This document shows positions 10,143 through 21,510 of a stretch of 64,000 bases of DNA, in pieces. A program made the position numbers and the translations under genes. The stretch covers positions 558,001 through 622,000 of the forward strand of contig VXBP01008924.1 of assembly GCA_013400115.1 (NCBI GenBank), written 5' to 3'. How positions within the stretch are numbered: position 1 is the first letter of the stretch; every line of letters starts with the position of its first letter. The stretch comes from Rhinopomastus cyanomelas. Taxonomy: Eukaryota; Chordata; Aves; Bucerotiformes; Rhinopomastidae. The notes beneath the pieces were generated by a model. It worked only from the letters and a program-made list of their open reading frames with translations, had not been told where the DNA came from and did no database searches.

Positions 10143-10192
10143 ACAGAATCCAGAGCAGGTCACAAAGGAATGCAGGAATGTCTTTCCTAATC

Positions 10193-10305
10193 ACAGAACA
10201 TTAGGTATTGGAAAGGACCTCAAAAGATAATCCAGTTCAATCCCCCCACCACAGTAGGATCCCCTAGATCCAGTCACACAGGAACATGGCCAGGTGGGTT
10301 TTAAT
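10193..10305 (-). mobile_element. CR1 3' fragment, type A
   Basis: Tail side AATCACAGAACATTAGGTAT, ending at ACATGGCCAGGTGGGTTTTA. Confidence 0.92.
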
Positions 10306-10857
10306 CATAAGCCATTAAGCCTTCAGATAAACTTTTTTTTTGCAAACATCCCTCATTATAGGGGAAATTAGCAAAAAATTAAAAATTAATTTCTTTTGAA
10401 GAAAATACACCTAAACAATTTATCCTCTCCAGCAAAAAGCAGTTGAAAGATTGAAGATCTTCTTCAATACACATTAGACTGTGCTAAAAAAACCATCTAA
10501 GCTAATTTGTATTCTGAGACGATAACCTAAAAGGTCGTTCTAGTTCTTTCTTGCATTAAAAAGCAATCTCTTTAGAAAAGGTTAGTGTATTTTCATTGCT
10601 TTAGTTTAGTTTTGTTGTTGTTTTCAGTGCTGTTGAGCTTCCAGCCTAATATTTGGACAAAAGAACAGTCTTTTACATAATTGTTTTCATAGATAACATA
10701 AATAATCATCACATAGAAGTCTGTTACATACCATAGTGTAGAATTGAATAGAACGTCCTTGTTTGTTATTTACTGTCATGAATTTTCTTATTTCATAATA
10801 TTTCTTATTTATTATCTTCTTCACAATGGTTAACAGCACACTGCATTTAGATTGGGA
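10306..10857. other. Single-copy AT-rich stretch
   Basis: No gene recognised. Runs of T and A, with no repeat similarity that I can name. Confidence 0.5.
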
Positions 10858-10972
10858 TGTTCCTGTGTGACTGGATCTAGGTGATCCTGCTGCCGCAGGG
10901 GGATTGGACTAGATGACCTTTCAAGGTCCCTTTCAATCCCTAATGTTCTGTGATTCTGCAATTCTGTAGTCA
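10858..10972 (+). mobile_element. CR1 3' fragment, type A
   Basis: TGTTCCTGTGTGACTGGATC to CCTAATGTTCTGTGATTCTG plus a further imperfect ATTCTGTA unit. Confidence 0.92.
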
Positions 10973-10985
10973 CTTACTACCCAAA

Positions 10986-11363
10986 TAATCACGGAACATT
11001 AGGGATTGGAAGGGACCTTAAAGATCATCTAGTTCCAACCCCCCCTGCAGAGGCAACATCTGCGCTAGAGCGGGTTACTCAGGGCCCTCAATGTCCAACC
11101 TGGCCTTCAGCACTGCCAGGGATGGGGCAGCCACAACAGCCTTGGGCAACCTGTTCCAGAATCTCATCACCCTCACAGGAAAGAGTTTGTTTCTCATGTC
11201 CAACTTCAATTTCCCATCTTCAAGTGTGGAGCCCTTTCCCCTTGTCCTTTTGCTACACACTCATGTCAAAAACCCTCCCTCAGTTTTCTTGTACCCCCCT
11301 TCGGCTGTTGGAAAGCTGCTAGAAGATTACCTTGGAGTCTCTTCTACAGGCTGAACAATCTCA
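10986..11363 (-). mobile_element. CR1 fragment, type D
   Basis: About 380 bp; the minus frame carries KLKLDMRNKLFPVRVMRFWN and NRLPKAVVAAPSLAVLKARL. A hybrid 3' end: CATTAGGGATTGGAAGGGACC (A-like start) is followed by the D-type TTAAAGATCATCTAGTTCCA. It ends near GGCTGAACAATCTCAGGG. Confidence 0.92.
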
Positions 11364-12899
11364 GGGATTCAGTGGTAGTCAAAACTGGAACAGTAGCATC
11401 TCAGCCATTAACATCATAGCCAGTAGAGCTAAATACTGTTCTCTGCTTAGCAAGAAAAGATGAGGATGGTATTGTATGGTGATTTGAGCCAGATGGAGGA
11501 TCTAATAAATGGGGAGCTCAAGTGGCACTTGTGAGAAGTTTCTAGAAATCAGAAGGAAATGGTCTCCAGCAGCAGGCACAGTCCCACCTGTTCACAGCCA
11601 ATCAGTGCCTCTGCAAGTGAATATATTTGGGCAGAGAAAGGGAGCTTTTCAAATGATATTTTGGTGGTTGTGTTTTGGTTATTTCTATCTTTAAAATGTT
11701 CCTATTTTTGATTAGAACTGAGAAGAGAAGGTCATGTATCTTTGAAGAAGAGGGAAGCGTCTCTGTGGACCTGCTCTTCAGAGTATGGTGAAAAACAGTG
11801 GTGAATTCGTATGATCTGAAGCTGGAAGATGGCATGGAGCTACAGGTACCAAAGTTTTTTTTGAAGAGAAGTTGTCACTTGGAGAGACTTGTGTTGGAAA
11901 CTGGTTTGTGGTGTCTCCCTCATAGATAGAGACAGTGTTCTGAGGATTTTCTGGAGGAAAAGAGTGGGCAGGGGGATCTATCATTGTGTAGCCACAGAGC
12001 AGGGAATTCACAGAAAAGCCTCTTCAGCTCCTTCCCTTAGTTTGCATAATGATGTTGCTTTTCCTTTGGGTATTGGGAAGCTAGTGGGTCTTTGTTGTTA
12101 AAAGTAAATGTGTTTCTCTGAAGGCATTTCAGTGTCCTTTTTTGCTCTGAAACTCGTAAGGGGCCAATTAGGCACTGCCTGTCTTTTGTTTCAGTGTATT
12201 AGCACTTTGTTAATTAAGCCAGTTAGTCCTGGACTTGACCAGTCTGTCAGCTGGTGACAAAATGTTGTGGATTAAGAAAAGGTATAGAAAAAGAAGTCAG
12301 GTTGTAAACTTTTCTAGCACCCTTTTCAGAAGTCCCCAAAGCCAGAAATGAAGTTGAAAGTGCTAGTAAACAGGTGTCGCGGTGAGGGATTTGTTAAGGG
12401 AACTGTCAGAAAGCTAAAGGAAGGGGAATAAACTCAACAGTTTCCTCTGTATTCTGCTCCCAAAGGTACTGTAGGCACAATAAGGAAATAAAAAAAAAAA
12501 TTGAAGAGCTACTGTAAGTTCATAACTATCCTAGTTAAATGTGATTTTCATCCAGAGAAGTCTTTAACCTTTGCTATACTCATTTATTAACAGTAAGTAT
12601 TGCTCAAGCGACTCTGGTACTGCCTCCTGTGGCTTAGGTCATTCATATACACCTACAATAACTGCGTTTTTCAGTGTTTTTGTTTAGTCAGCTAAAAGAG
12701 ACATATTATAGGGGGTCAGAAAGAAAATGATGGTGGGTTAGAAGGAAAAGGGTTGCAAAGTGAAATAAATCAGATTTGGTGTGATGTTGTCTGTTAGGAG
12801 AAAGAAATCAGGACTCTAGATGTCTTTGGGTTTTTTTATGCCTTAAGAAAAAGCCTTCACTGACTCCTATCCCAGATAATAAAAAGTTTTGGTACAGAG
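11364..12899. other. Single-copy stretch with one weak exon candidate
   Basis: 1.5 kb free of recognised repeats. At 11716-11845 a 130-bp block lies between TTTTTGATTAG and GTACCA (weak acceptor, fair donor). No protein family recognised. Confidence 0.4.
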
Positions 12900-13217
12900 A
12901 GACCCAGGGGGGCCTTCTCCCTCTCTACAACTCACTGAAGGGAGGTTGGAGTCAGCTGGTGTGGGGCTCTTCTCCCAGGCACCCAGTGGCAGGATGAGAG
13001 GGCGGGTCTGAAGCTGTACCAGGGGAGGGTTAGGCTGGATATTAGGAATCCCTTCCTAATGATCAGAAACTGAAATGGGCTGGCCAGGGCAGTGGTGGAG
13101 TCCTCATCCCTGGAGGTGTTGAAGGACAGCCTGGCTGTGGCCCTTAGCACCCTAGTCTGGCTGCTGTTGTGATGTTAGGTTCTGGACTGGGCTGGATGAG
13201 CTCAGAGGGCAGTGTTG
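12900..13217 (+). mobile_element. CR1 fragment, type C, tail lost
   Basis: CTACAACTCACTGAAGGGAG to GGATGAGCTCAGAGGG. It stops where the C tail should begin and passes directly into a B-type end. Confidence 0.9.
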
Positions 13218-13305
13218 GGGATGTGGTTTAAGGGTGTCCTTATACATTAGGATTGGTGGTTGGACTTGATGGTTACAAGGGTCTTTTCCAACCTGAGTGA
13301 TTCTG
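13218..13305 (+). mobile_element. CR1 3' end, type B, fused to a C copy
   Basis: CAGTGTTGGGGATGTGGTTT through CCAACCTGAGTGATTCTG. Forms a C-B chimera with the preceding copy. Confidence 0.88.
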
Positions 13306-14177
13306 TTCTCTGCACTCGTCTCATTGTTTTCTTGTTTTCTGTTATTTTTTCTTAATTTTCTTCTTCTAGGGCAAATTATTGCCAAGTGTAAGCAATGTAG
13401 AAATGTGCTTGTAACTTACCCTTGTGTTAAGGTACCAGTCTTGGTGGTTGTAGCACTTAATACCTCAGTTTTTCTATAGCTCTTTCTTTGCTTCTATGCT
13501 GTGAATTAAGAATAACACATTTACTATTGCAGTTTCACGTTAGGAATTTGATTGTTATCCACTTTTATTGATAATGTAATCTAAAAACACCCATGCAGAG
13601 TTAAATCTAAATGTTCTAAAAAGCTAATCTATAAATCCGTCCTGGTTTCTAAGATACTATCTGCTCTAGAGACTATTTTACACTTAAGTTTCTGAAATTT
13701 TTATATAGGTGCTCCATGGCAAACAATTTAGTTTAAGGTTTCTTATTTGTAATTCAGTTATGTCAAGTATCATCAATGTTCTCCTTGTCTAACAGAGTCC
13801 TCACAGAAACACACTGAGGTACAGGTATTTTGTGTACCTTTTCTAATAGCAATGTGCACTGCGGAATGAGCTATCGACAAGTCTACTGCTTTATAATTGC
13901 TGTTATCTTGGGAGCTATTTAATCAAAACATCTCTGCTTAAGTATGTAGTGAGAGGAGACATTAAACACATCTTCAGAGGTTAGGAGAGACAAAATATTG
14001 GGGCTTTTTCATTACAAAAAGAAAGGGAAGAGGTACTTGAGGTTTCTTCCATTCTTTTCAGAAAGGATTGGTAAATCAGACAGGAAATTGTTTTCCATGT
14101 AGAGTTGTTGGAGAATGATAAAATACGCTTTGGCCATTTCTAATCAATATAATTTAAACACACACTGATACACACAG
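13306..14177. other. Single-copy stretch with strong splice-acceptor motif
   Basis: A long pyrimidine tract at about 13327-13367 ends in CTTCTAG at 13363-13369. A 62-bp block follows (13370-13431), ending before GTACCA. The rest is ordinary AT-rich DNA. Confidence 0.45.
13370..13431 (+). other. Candidate exon (unverified)
   Basis: An acceptor with an almost uninterrupted pyrimidine tract is followed by GGCAAATTATTGCCAAGTG and, 62 bp on, by AAG|GTACCA. One frame stays open beyond the block, ending at about 13479 (frame GQIIAKCKQCRNVLVTYPCV), but I recognise no family. It could be a lncRNA exon downstream of the CpG island, or chance. Confidence 0.25.
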
Positions 14178-14332
14178 ATCATTAGGAGTTCAAAGGTACC
14201 ACCAGGGGCATCAAGTCCAGCCCCACTACTCGAGCAGGATCTTAGAACCCAAGATGGGTCACACAGGAACACAGCCAGATGGGTCTTGAAAGTCTCCAGA
14301 GAAGGAGACTCTGCAACCTGCCTGGGCTATTT
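14178..14332 (-). mobile_element. Old CR1 fragment, A-like
   Basis: CATTAGGAGTTCAAAGGTAC, then ACTCGAGCAGGATCTTAGAA and AGTCTCCAGAGAAGGAGACT. More diverged than most copies here. Confidence 0.8.
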
Positions 14333-14466
14333 TCAGCTACTGGAACAAGCGTAGTCTCAACATCAGCTACTGGAGTGAGTGTGGTGACTTGGATGACAGT
14401 CACTGGAGCTGGAATGTAGTGTATCCCAAATATCAGCCAGTGGGAGAGAGCAGTGTGTCAGGTGAA
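14333..14466 (+). repeat. Degenerate minisatellite, about 30-36 bp unit
   Basis: Four related units begin CAGCTACTGGAACAAGC (14334), CAGCTACTGGAGTGAGT (about 14364), CAGTCACTGGAGCTGGA (about 14398) and CAGCCAGTGGGAGAGAG (about 14434). The units have drifted, so the array is old. Confidence 0.65.
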
Positions 14467-14860
14467 TGAGGGCTGGTACTTAGGGCATCTAGCTGGTGCC
14501 TGGCAGCACCAGCTGTTGAAGGGGCAGGTGTCTGTATTTTCCCCAGGCAGTGTGTGCATGGGATCTGCTTGAGTGTTTGCTGGTAAGCCCCAAGCTGCAC
14601 CAGCCAGCAAACAGGAGATCTTGGGTCTGGCTTCACCTGAGGTATCTGTGGTGTCTGTGAGATATGTATGTGCGTTTCCTAGCGAGCACCAAGCTGCATC
14701 GGGCAATGAATGAGGCACATAAGATGGTCCAGGATCTGTCTGCAGGGTGTTGGACTGACAGGGGTTTTATGCTGGTGCTCCAGGGATGCTTTATTATGTT
14801 TGTGTATGAGGATCTAGAGAGTGTCAAGTGTGAGCTGTAAATAGTGATCTTCAGTGTTAG
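14467..14860. repeat. Two degenerate units of about 100 bp
   Basis: CCCCAAGCTGCACCAGCCAG near 14587 and CACCAAGCTGCATCGGGCAA near 14687 are preceded and followed by similar text (GTGTTTGCTGG/GCGTTTCCTAG before, ACAGGAGATC/AGGCACATAA after). An old tandem duplication of unknown origin. Confidence 0.45.
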
Positions 14861-15676
14861 CTAGCCATGCAGGAGGAGAAGACTTGGCTGTCTGTGCTCA
14901 TATTTTACGAGCAGACTAAGAAAGAGGGAACCAGGTGGTCCAAGAAGTTTCCTTGGAGACTTACTTGCAAATGCAGATGTGATTTACCATCTCGAAGAAC
15001 ATGAATAAAACTCTAAAGTAGCAAAAAAATCACTTCTAGGAAGAAACCACAAATGCAAGTAAACCTAGTAAATTTATTTCACTTTAGCCCCCTCCTTCCC
15101 CACCTCAGGGATCTACCAAAGCAGATGTTGCTGGTGCTACAGCATCCTTCATATTGTAGTACAATACCTTTTTTCAACTTAATTGTGGAATTTCTTGCCA
15201 AAACAGGAGGAATAAGATCTAAAGTAGCGTGAAAATCTTACAGCTGTGCATATGCCCTTATGGAACTGGATAGGTGAAAGACTTTGGCTTGTGTGTTTGA
15301 AATCTCTCTCTGTTGTTCGTGTTCGTGAGCGATTTTGTCATTCAAAACCCCAATTTGTCTTTCTAAGGCTTTTAAAGCTTGGCTTGCTTTCCCACTGCTT
15401 CTACACTGCACTGGAAAATTAATAGAAGATAAATGGAGAGGTCAGATGTTTTTCTGAAATGGAAACAGTAAAGAGGGAAATTACTTCCTGTTTCTTTGTT
15501 CAACTTAGTTTAAAGGAAACAGGCAACTCTACAGATTGTTTAAAGCTTAGGTGTTTGAATCAGAATCTCTTCCTTAATAGAAGCCACTAGTAGCTAACTG
15601 CTCAGGTTAAAGCAATACATTAATCCAAAAGGTTTGCATGAATTCCTTCTGAATTTATAGTAAAATTTAAATCATC
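14861..15676. other. Single-copy stretch
   Basis: About 0.8 kb with no recognised gene, repeat or RNA. Confidence 0.5.
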
Positions 15677-15890
15677 AGAGGGCTTGAGCATGTTCCCTCT
15701 GAGGACAGACTGAGCAAGTTGGGGTTGTTCAGCCTGAGAAGAGGTGGCTCCCAGGTGACCTAGCAGCTTTCCAATCTCTGAAAGGGGCTGCAGGAAAGCT
15801 GGGGGAGGGCTTTTGACAGGGGTGGAAGTGAGAGGACAAAGGGAAAGAGTTTGAGACTTGAAGAGGTGAAATTGAGGTTTTTGGAGAAGC
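15677..15890 (+). mobile_element. CR1 internal fragment, 3' end missing
   Basis: GGGGTTGTTCAGCCTGAGAA through CTGAAAGGGGCTGCAGGAAA follows the CR1 ORF2 block for LFSLRRGGSQVT-type residues. It fades near 15890 without reaching the tail. Confidence 0.8.
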
Positions 15891-17167
15891 CAAAATGGGC
15901 TGAGTATACCATGACAGCAATTTTACACTAGGGAGTGTGGTGATGGAGGAGAAAGTGAGTCTTTGGAGAGCCTGGGACTCAGCAGAGTGGTCTTGGAATT
16001 GTGGTGAAGTGCACAGAGGAGGAGAATCTGCCCTGTAGCCGGTAGAAGATGTCACATCACAGCAGGGGACTTGCCCTGAGGACATGGAGTGGGTTATGAC
16101 ACAGACTAATGGTGAAAGTTACTTTAGGAGAAAAACTGAAAGGAAAAAAAATAGGGAGAATGGAAACAGGAAATCCCCTTCTCAGGATCCAGCAACGGAA
16201 AGGAGTGATAGATGTCCTAAGCTGATAATCCTCCCGTGTGTCCACTCCAGCTAAGCAGTTTGTTTCCCTTCCTACTTTTCCCATAGCAACAATAAACTTT
16301 ACACAAGGACCTGCCAAACTCCCTGGGGGCTATTCCTACTTACGGTTGTGTTTATGGTAGCTAGGGAATGCTCTGGTCAGAAGCAGCTGCTTACATGCTA
16401 GCACCTCATTAAATAGTGTGTGTGCACATTATTAGGTCCCCTAATGCAAATCAAAAGCTACAGCTAGGCAGGAACAGAGGGGAAATGATCCTGTGGCAGT
16501 GGCAGTCACTTCCCTGGAGAGCCCACAGTAATGGCAGCATTGGGGTTTGCAGTTGTGAGGCTGTGAGAACAAGCTCAAAGTGCTGCTGCCACAGAGGATG
16601 TGCAAAATGCAGTGTCACAGCATCTCCTGTGTAAAGTTCCAGAGCTGCAAAGGAGAGGTAGGTTGCTGTGGTGTGAATGGAGAACTCTTCATTATATAAA
16701 ATTGCCTATAAAATTAATTGCTACTTTGGACCTTGATATTTCAACTTCTATCAAATATTCCCGTTTCTTCTCAGGGATATTAGTGATGTCACAGCTAAAG
16801 TCCTGTCATCAGGATTTACTAGGCAAAGAGAAAACGTTGATGTAAACCAGCTATTGTAAATTTTCTTTGAAATTCTGACACAGTCTTTACAGAAACAAAT
16901 ACTGCATCACTCCCTGGCAGAACTCAATCCTTCATTTTGATCTTTTAATATAGTGCTTTTCACAAGACTCTTCATTTGGATGAAGATTGATAGCAATCTA
17001 GAACATTAGCCTGTTGGAAAGATCATTTCCTTTAACAAGTTTGAGATTAATATTAGGGAACACTACTGGATTATTCATTATAGCTTCTTGGGTTTCTGTG
17101 TGGATTAAAAGTCTTTGATATTCCATCTCCAAGAATTACTGTTGTGTTTACACAGACTGTTATGTTA
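15891..17167. other. Single-copy stretch
   Basis: 1.3 kb with no gene recognised. An octamer-like ATGCAAAT lies at 16444-16451. Open frames at 16057-16317 (-), 16416-16634 (+) and 16600-16845 (+) have no family resemblance. Confidence 0.5.
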
Positions 17168-17228
17168 GGTTTGGAACTGGATGATCTTTAAGGTGCCTTC
17201 CAACCCTGGCCATGCTATGATTCTTTGA
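17168..17228 (+). mobile_element. CR1 3' tail, type D
   Basis: TTTGGAACTGGATGATCTTT to CCAACCCTGGCCATGCTATG. About 60 bp, a very short insertion. Confidence 0.88.
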
Positions 17229-17575
17229 ATTTTACAGACACATTATCTAGCAGTATGAGTCTGTGCTCAGCAAAGTAATGATCTACATTGATTATTTAGC
17301 ATGACTTGAATAGGGAAACAGGACTTTTTTTGATTCTTCAGGACAAGCTATGTAGGGGGTCTTACGTGTTTTTGGGCAGTTATGAAGAGAAGATGTAGCT
17401 GGGAAACACAGGTTGTTATGCAATTGACATTGTCTACAATGGATTTGTATTTTTGGTGCTCTATTCTTAACAGATAAATCACTGTATTTTTCTGAATGCA
17501 AAGAACTAGAAGACTCTGGTCCTAGAAAGCAACATGTTTGTGAGAATTTAGTAAAAATACATTTGAAATCTTCAC
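17229..17575. other. Single-copy stretch
   Basis: About 350 bp; nothing recognised. Confidence 0.5.
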
Positions 17576-17835
17576 AGGATCACAGAGTTGTTGAGGCTGG
17601 AGAAAAACTCTGAACATGTCCAGCCCAGCCCAGGACCTAACATCACCACAGCAGCCAGACCAGGGCACTAGGGGCCACAGACAGGCTGTCCTTCAACACC
17701 TCCAGGGATGGGGACTCCACCACTGCCCTGGGCAGTCCAGTCAAGGCTCTGATCACCCTTTCTGTGAGGAAGTGATTCCTAACATCCAACCTAATCCTGC
17801 CTTGGTGCAGTGTCACGCCCTGCACTCTCATCCTA
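17576..17835 (-). mobile_element. CR1 fragment, type C
   Basis: GATCACAGAGTTGTTGAGGC at the tail; then CCCAGGACCTAACATCACCA and CTGCCCTGGGCAGTCCAGTC. The minus frame carries IRLDVRNHFLTERVIRALT. Confidence 0.93.
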
Positions 17836-18159
17836 AATCTTCCTCTGCTTAAAATTCTGCCTCAGATTTTTCATGTTTCCCCTCTTTTTCACTTCCTTTC
17901 ATAAGATAATCTCCAAACACTGAAAATATGACCTCAAAAGCACTTGTGTTTTACAGGTCTGTATCATACCAGTACATTCTGGAATTGGAATTCAAAATAC
18001 ATATTTTAATTTGTGTGTCCTGTTTTGATACTTAAATATCATCATTTATATCCACCTGGAACAATTTCTGACCTTTTAAGAATCAATATAAATCAATCCT
18101 CTATTAGGAATAATTAGTATCCTGGTTTTTTAAATGAAAGTTTCCCCATTCAGCACAGA
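17836..18159. other. Single-copy AT-rich stretch
   Basis: About 320 bp; nothing recognised. Confidence 0.5.
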
Positions 18160-18499
18160 TATTAATGTTTATAAATATGTGAAGGATGGCTGTCAGGAGG
18201 ATAGAGCATGCTCTGCACAGTGCCATCTAATGATAGGACAGGGGGCAGTGGATGTCAGCTGGAACAGAGGAGATTCCACATCAGTGTGAGAAGGACCTTG
18301 TTCCTAGTGAGGATGCCAGAGCCCTGGAAGGGGCTGCTCAGGAGAGTTGTCTCCTTCTCTGGAGACCTTTAAAACCCACCTGGCCATGTCCCTGTGAAGC
18401 TGGATCTTGGGGATCCTGCTGTGGTAGGGGGATTGAACTGGATGATCTTTTGAGATCCCTTCCAATCCCTAATGTTCAGTGAGCCTGTGATTCTGTGAG
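18160..18499 (+). mobile_element. CR1 fragment, type A
   Basis: Opens in AATGTTTATAAATATGTGAA (the region coding for NVDKYVK-like residues) and ends CCTAATGTTCAGTGAGCCTG plus ATTCTGTG. A small deletion near 18345 removes part of the GGGGAGTTGTGGAGTCTCC block. Confidence 0.93.
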
Positions 18500-19177
18500 A
18501 TATGATACACTTTGCTTTATCTAACTGCCCTGATGGCTGTTTACAAAAGAAGAGACTAGGGCTGAGGAGATGCTCAGATGTCTCCTAGCTAAAGGGTTTT
18601 ACAGCCAAGAACCTGCAAAACAGCTGATTTGAAACAAAGATCTGGCTCAGTGTATTAAAAGTTAATGCAGGTGGATTTTCCTCTCTTACCATATAAATGG
18701 TTCTTACTCTCACTCCATCCCTTGCTTTACCAACACCAAGATATGAATTAGTCAAGGGACTTCATAAAAGTCTGCTCATGTCCAGAGCTGCCTATCTTCA
18801 CTTCCTGCAGTTCAGCAGCTATTTAATTTTAATTGCTCCCCAAGCTTAGGCCAATTCTGGATGGCAAAAGGAGGGCAAGAAGCATTCACTGTTCCTTTGA
18901 AGTTTCCAAAGCCTGTATTCAGATTGCCTCAGGCACTTACTCGTACATTTATGTGGAAATGTAAGCTGCTGAACATTTGTCTTGAATATCTGCAACACCA
19001 ACTTCATGGGAGATAGCTTGTAAAGTGCAGCGAGATTTTTTTTTTTTTTTCCCCCCCGTGGATTTTTTGCCTGGGGCAATCTTAAGAAAAAATAATTGAA
19101 AATAATAATTAATTAGGAAAATCTGTGATGAGTTTGAAGCGATGTAGATTTCAGACCATATTGTACAGTCATAGATC
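18500..19177. other. Single-copy stretch with T/C homopolymer
   Basis: About 680 bp with no gene. A T16-C7 pyrimidine run lies at about 19035-19057. No coding block follows it. Confidence 0.5.
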
Positions 19178-19322
19178 ATAAGATCATAGAATCATTCAGG
19201 TTGGAAAAGACCCCTGAGATCATAGAGTCCAACCATCAACCATGCTCTCAAAGTTCACCCCTAAACCAGATCCCCTAACACTACATCTAAGCATCTTTTA
19301 AACTCATCCAGGGATGGTGAAT
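19178..19322 (-). mobile_element. CR1 3' fragment, type B
   Basis: ATCATAGAATCATTCAGGTT, GGAAAAGACCCCTGAGATCA, ending at ACTCATCCAGGGATGGTGA, where a second copy starts. Confidence 0.92.
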
Positions 19323-19552
19323 CATTATGGCTGGAAAGGACCTCCAGGGTCATCAAGTCCAGTCATCATCCCAATATTTCCCTAACCTCTAGACCATGGC
19401 CTCTAGTGCTCTAGCTACGTAGTTTTTAAACCCCTTTAGGGATGGGGCCTCAGCCACCTCCCAGGTCTGTTTCATTGCCCAGCCACTCTCTCAGGAAAAA
19501 ACTTTTTCAGAAGATCCAATCTAAACCTCCCTGACGCTACTTGAGACCACTG
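19323..19552 (-). mobile_element. CR1 fragment, type E
   Basis: ATTATGGCTGGAAAGGACCT, then TCTAGACCATGGCCTCTAGT, reaching into ORF2. Placed head to tail with the B copy. Confidence 0.9.
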
Positions 19553-20109
19553 AGGAAAAAAAAAAAAAGCTGAAAATCAGGAAAAGATTATGTTTTTGAA
19601 CTGGTAGCTAATAATACAACTTCAGACTGAAATTGTGTTTTCAAAGCAAAACTTTCTGTGGTTCCTAAATATTATCATTTTGAGATACATAATGCTAATG
19701 TGAGAGGGTGAGTAGATTATTTAATATAAATTTTTCTGCTCTGTTCATGAAATCCCTGACGTCTATTTGAGACTTTGAGTTAGGAGATTCTCTGAGAAAT
19801 GGTGGGTTTTGGGAGTAAGCAGAAGAAATCGAGGGTAAGACACAGCAGCTGGTGTATTTTCTCATATCTAGCTAATGTTAAGGGGCAATTTGATAGCTAC
19901 AGCTATCATTTTACAAGGCCTCTTTTGAAGAATTTCATGCTGGGAAAACAAGTGGACAGAAAATTCAAAGCATCAGATGAGTAATCCTCTCCCCCAAAAC
20001 AAAAAAACCATTTCTGATGACTATGAGATTCTCTCTCCCAGTGTAAGAGGAAAGCCTAAACAGAAATCTCCTGAAACATGAACAGAATTAGAATTCTTGT
20101 GAAATTACA
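19553..20109. other. Single-copy stretch
   Basis: About 560 bp starting with an A12-A13 run. No gene recognised. Confidence 0.5.
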
Positions 20110-20480
20110 CAATCACAGAACATTAGGGATTGGAAGGAAGGAACCTCAAAAGATCATCCTGTCCGATCCTCCTGCCATAGCAGGATCACCTAGAGATCTA
20201 GTTGCATAGGAACCTGGCCAGGCGGGTTTGAAACACCTGTAGTGAAGGAGATGCCACAGCAGCTCTGGTCAGCCCCTTTCAGGGCTCTGGCATCATCACT
20301 GAGAAGAAGTTCCTTCTGACATTGATGTGGAACCTCCTCTGTTCCAGCTCACATCCATTGCCCCTTGTCCTATCATTGGATGTCCCTGAGCCAGAGCCTG
20401 GCTCCATCTTCCTGACACACGCCCTTTCCATGTTTATCAAGATTAATGGGGTCACTCCCTCAGTGTCTTTTTTTCCAAGA
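20110..20480 (-). mobile_element. CR1 fragment, type A
   Basis: About 370 bp from AATCACAGAACATTAGGGAT; the minus frame shows SNDRTRGNGCELEQRRFHI and NVRRNFFSVMMPEP. The frame is open for 90 codons but is only the ORF2 C-terminal region. Confidence 0.95.
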
Positions 20481-21080
20481 GTTTTAGAAAGCTTATGATT
20501 ATAAAATTTTATCAAGTTGTGTAACCTTAGGTGGCCAGTCACCATACTCACAAAATAACCCTGAATTTCATAATGGAATTCAACTTTATATTAAGCAATA
20601 TGAAACTCAAATAATAGTTCTAAGCTAAATAACTTTATCTTGGAAATTATGATTGTGTTATTGGGTTCTTTAATGTCTGCAGGTACAAGCAATAACACTA
20701 AAAACAATTAATTTTTAGTGATATCATTAATACAAAATCCACAGGAAAATAATCAAAACCCCTCATATTTTTCAAGAAAAGCATTGCACATTATTATTTG
20801 AGAGAGATACAAGCTTATAATTTTAGAGTCATTCATTTATGTAACAGCTATATAGAAGTAAAATTAATTGTTTAGTAGGGGGGTGTTACTCTGCTTTTGG
20901 GGTTGTATTTGGAGTTTGATTGTTTTGTTCCCACTTAAAAATAACCTACTTACTACATATTTGTTTCTGAAGTTGATTTGGGACTATTTTCACGTTTTTG
21001 GAAATGCTAAAGTGTTTATCCAGGTCTATGATTCTTGTGCTACTAAAGAAACCTTTGGGATTTGTTATTGTTTAGACACA
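20481..21080. other. Single-copy AT-rich stretch
   Basis: 600 bp; nothing recognised. Confidence 0.5.
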
Positions 21081-21243
21081 AGACTGGACTGCCTAGGGCA
21101 GTGGTGGAGTTCCCATCCCTGGAGGTATTGAAGGCCAGACTGATTGTGGCTAATGCCCTGGTCTATCCACTGTGGTGATGTTAGGTCCTGATTTGGGCTG
21201 GATGAACTCAGAGGGCTTTTCAGCCTCAATAACTTTGTGATAA
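21081..21243 (+). mobile_element. CR1 3' fragment, type C
   Basis: AGACTGGACTGCCTAGGGCA to TTCAGCCTCAATAACTTTGTG. Confidence 0.93.
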
Positions 21244-21407
21244 TTCAGTGTTTCAGGGAGAACAGAGTCATGTCTGCACTTCAGTAAGGAAAAAAAAGCC
21301 TCTCATTCATCAGAGTTCAGTATTTAAAATGGTCAGAGTTCTGAAGACCTGGTAGCAGGTGACTTTACTGTGAGAAAAGTGGGCTGGCTGTTCTTTGTTG
21401 CTTAGAT

Positions 21408-21510
21408 GTTGTATTGGGGGATCTAGTTTAGGGGTGACCTTGTAGAGTAGGGTTGATGGTTGGGCTCAATGGTCCCAAGGATCTTTTCCAACCTGAATGA
21501 TTCTGAATAT
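21408..21510 (+). mobile_element. CR1 3' fragment, type B
   Basis: TTGTATTGGGGGATCTAGTT through TTTTCCAACCTGAATGATTC. Confidence 0.92.

Noticed and set aside
19035..19057. Pyrimidine tract as a splice acceptor
   Set aside because: The T16-C7 run is followed by GTGG without an AG at a suitable place, and no exon-like block follows.
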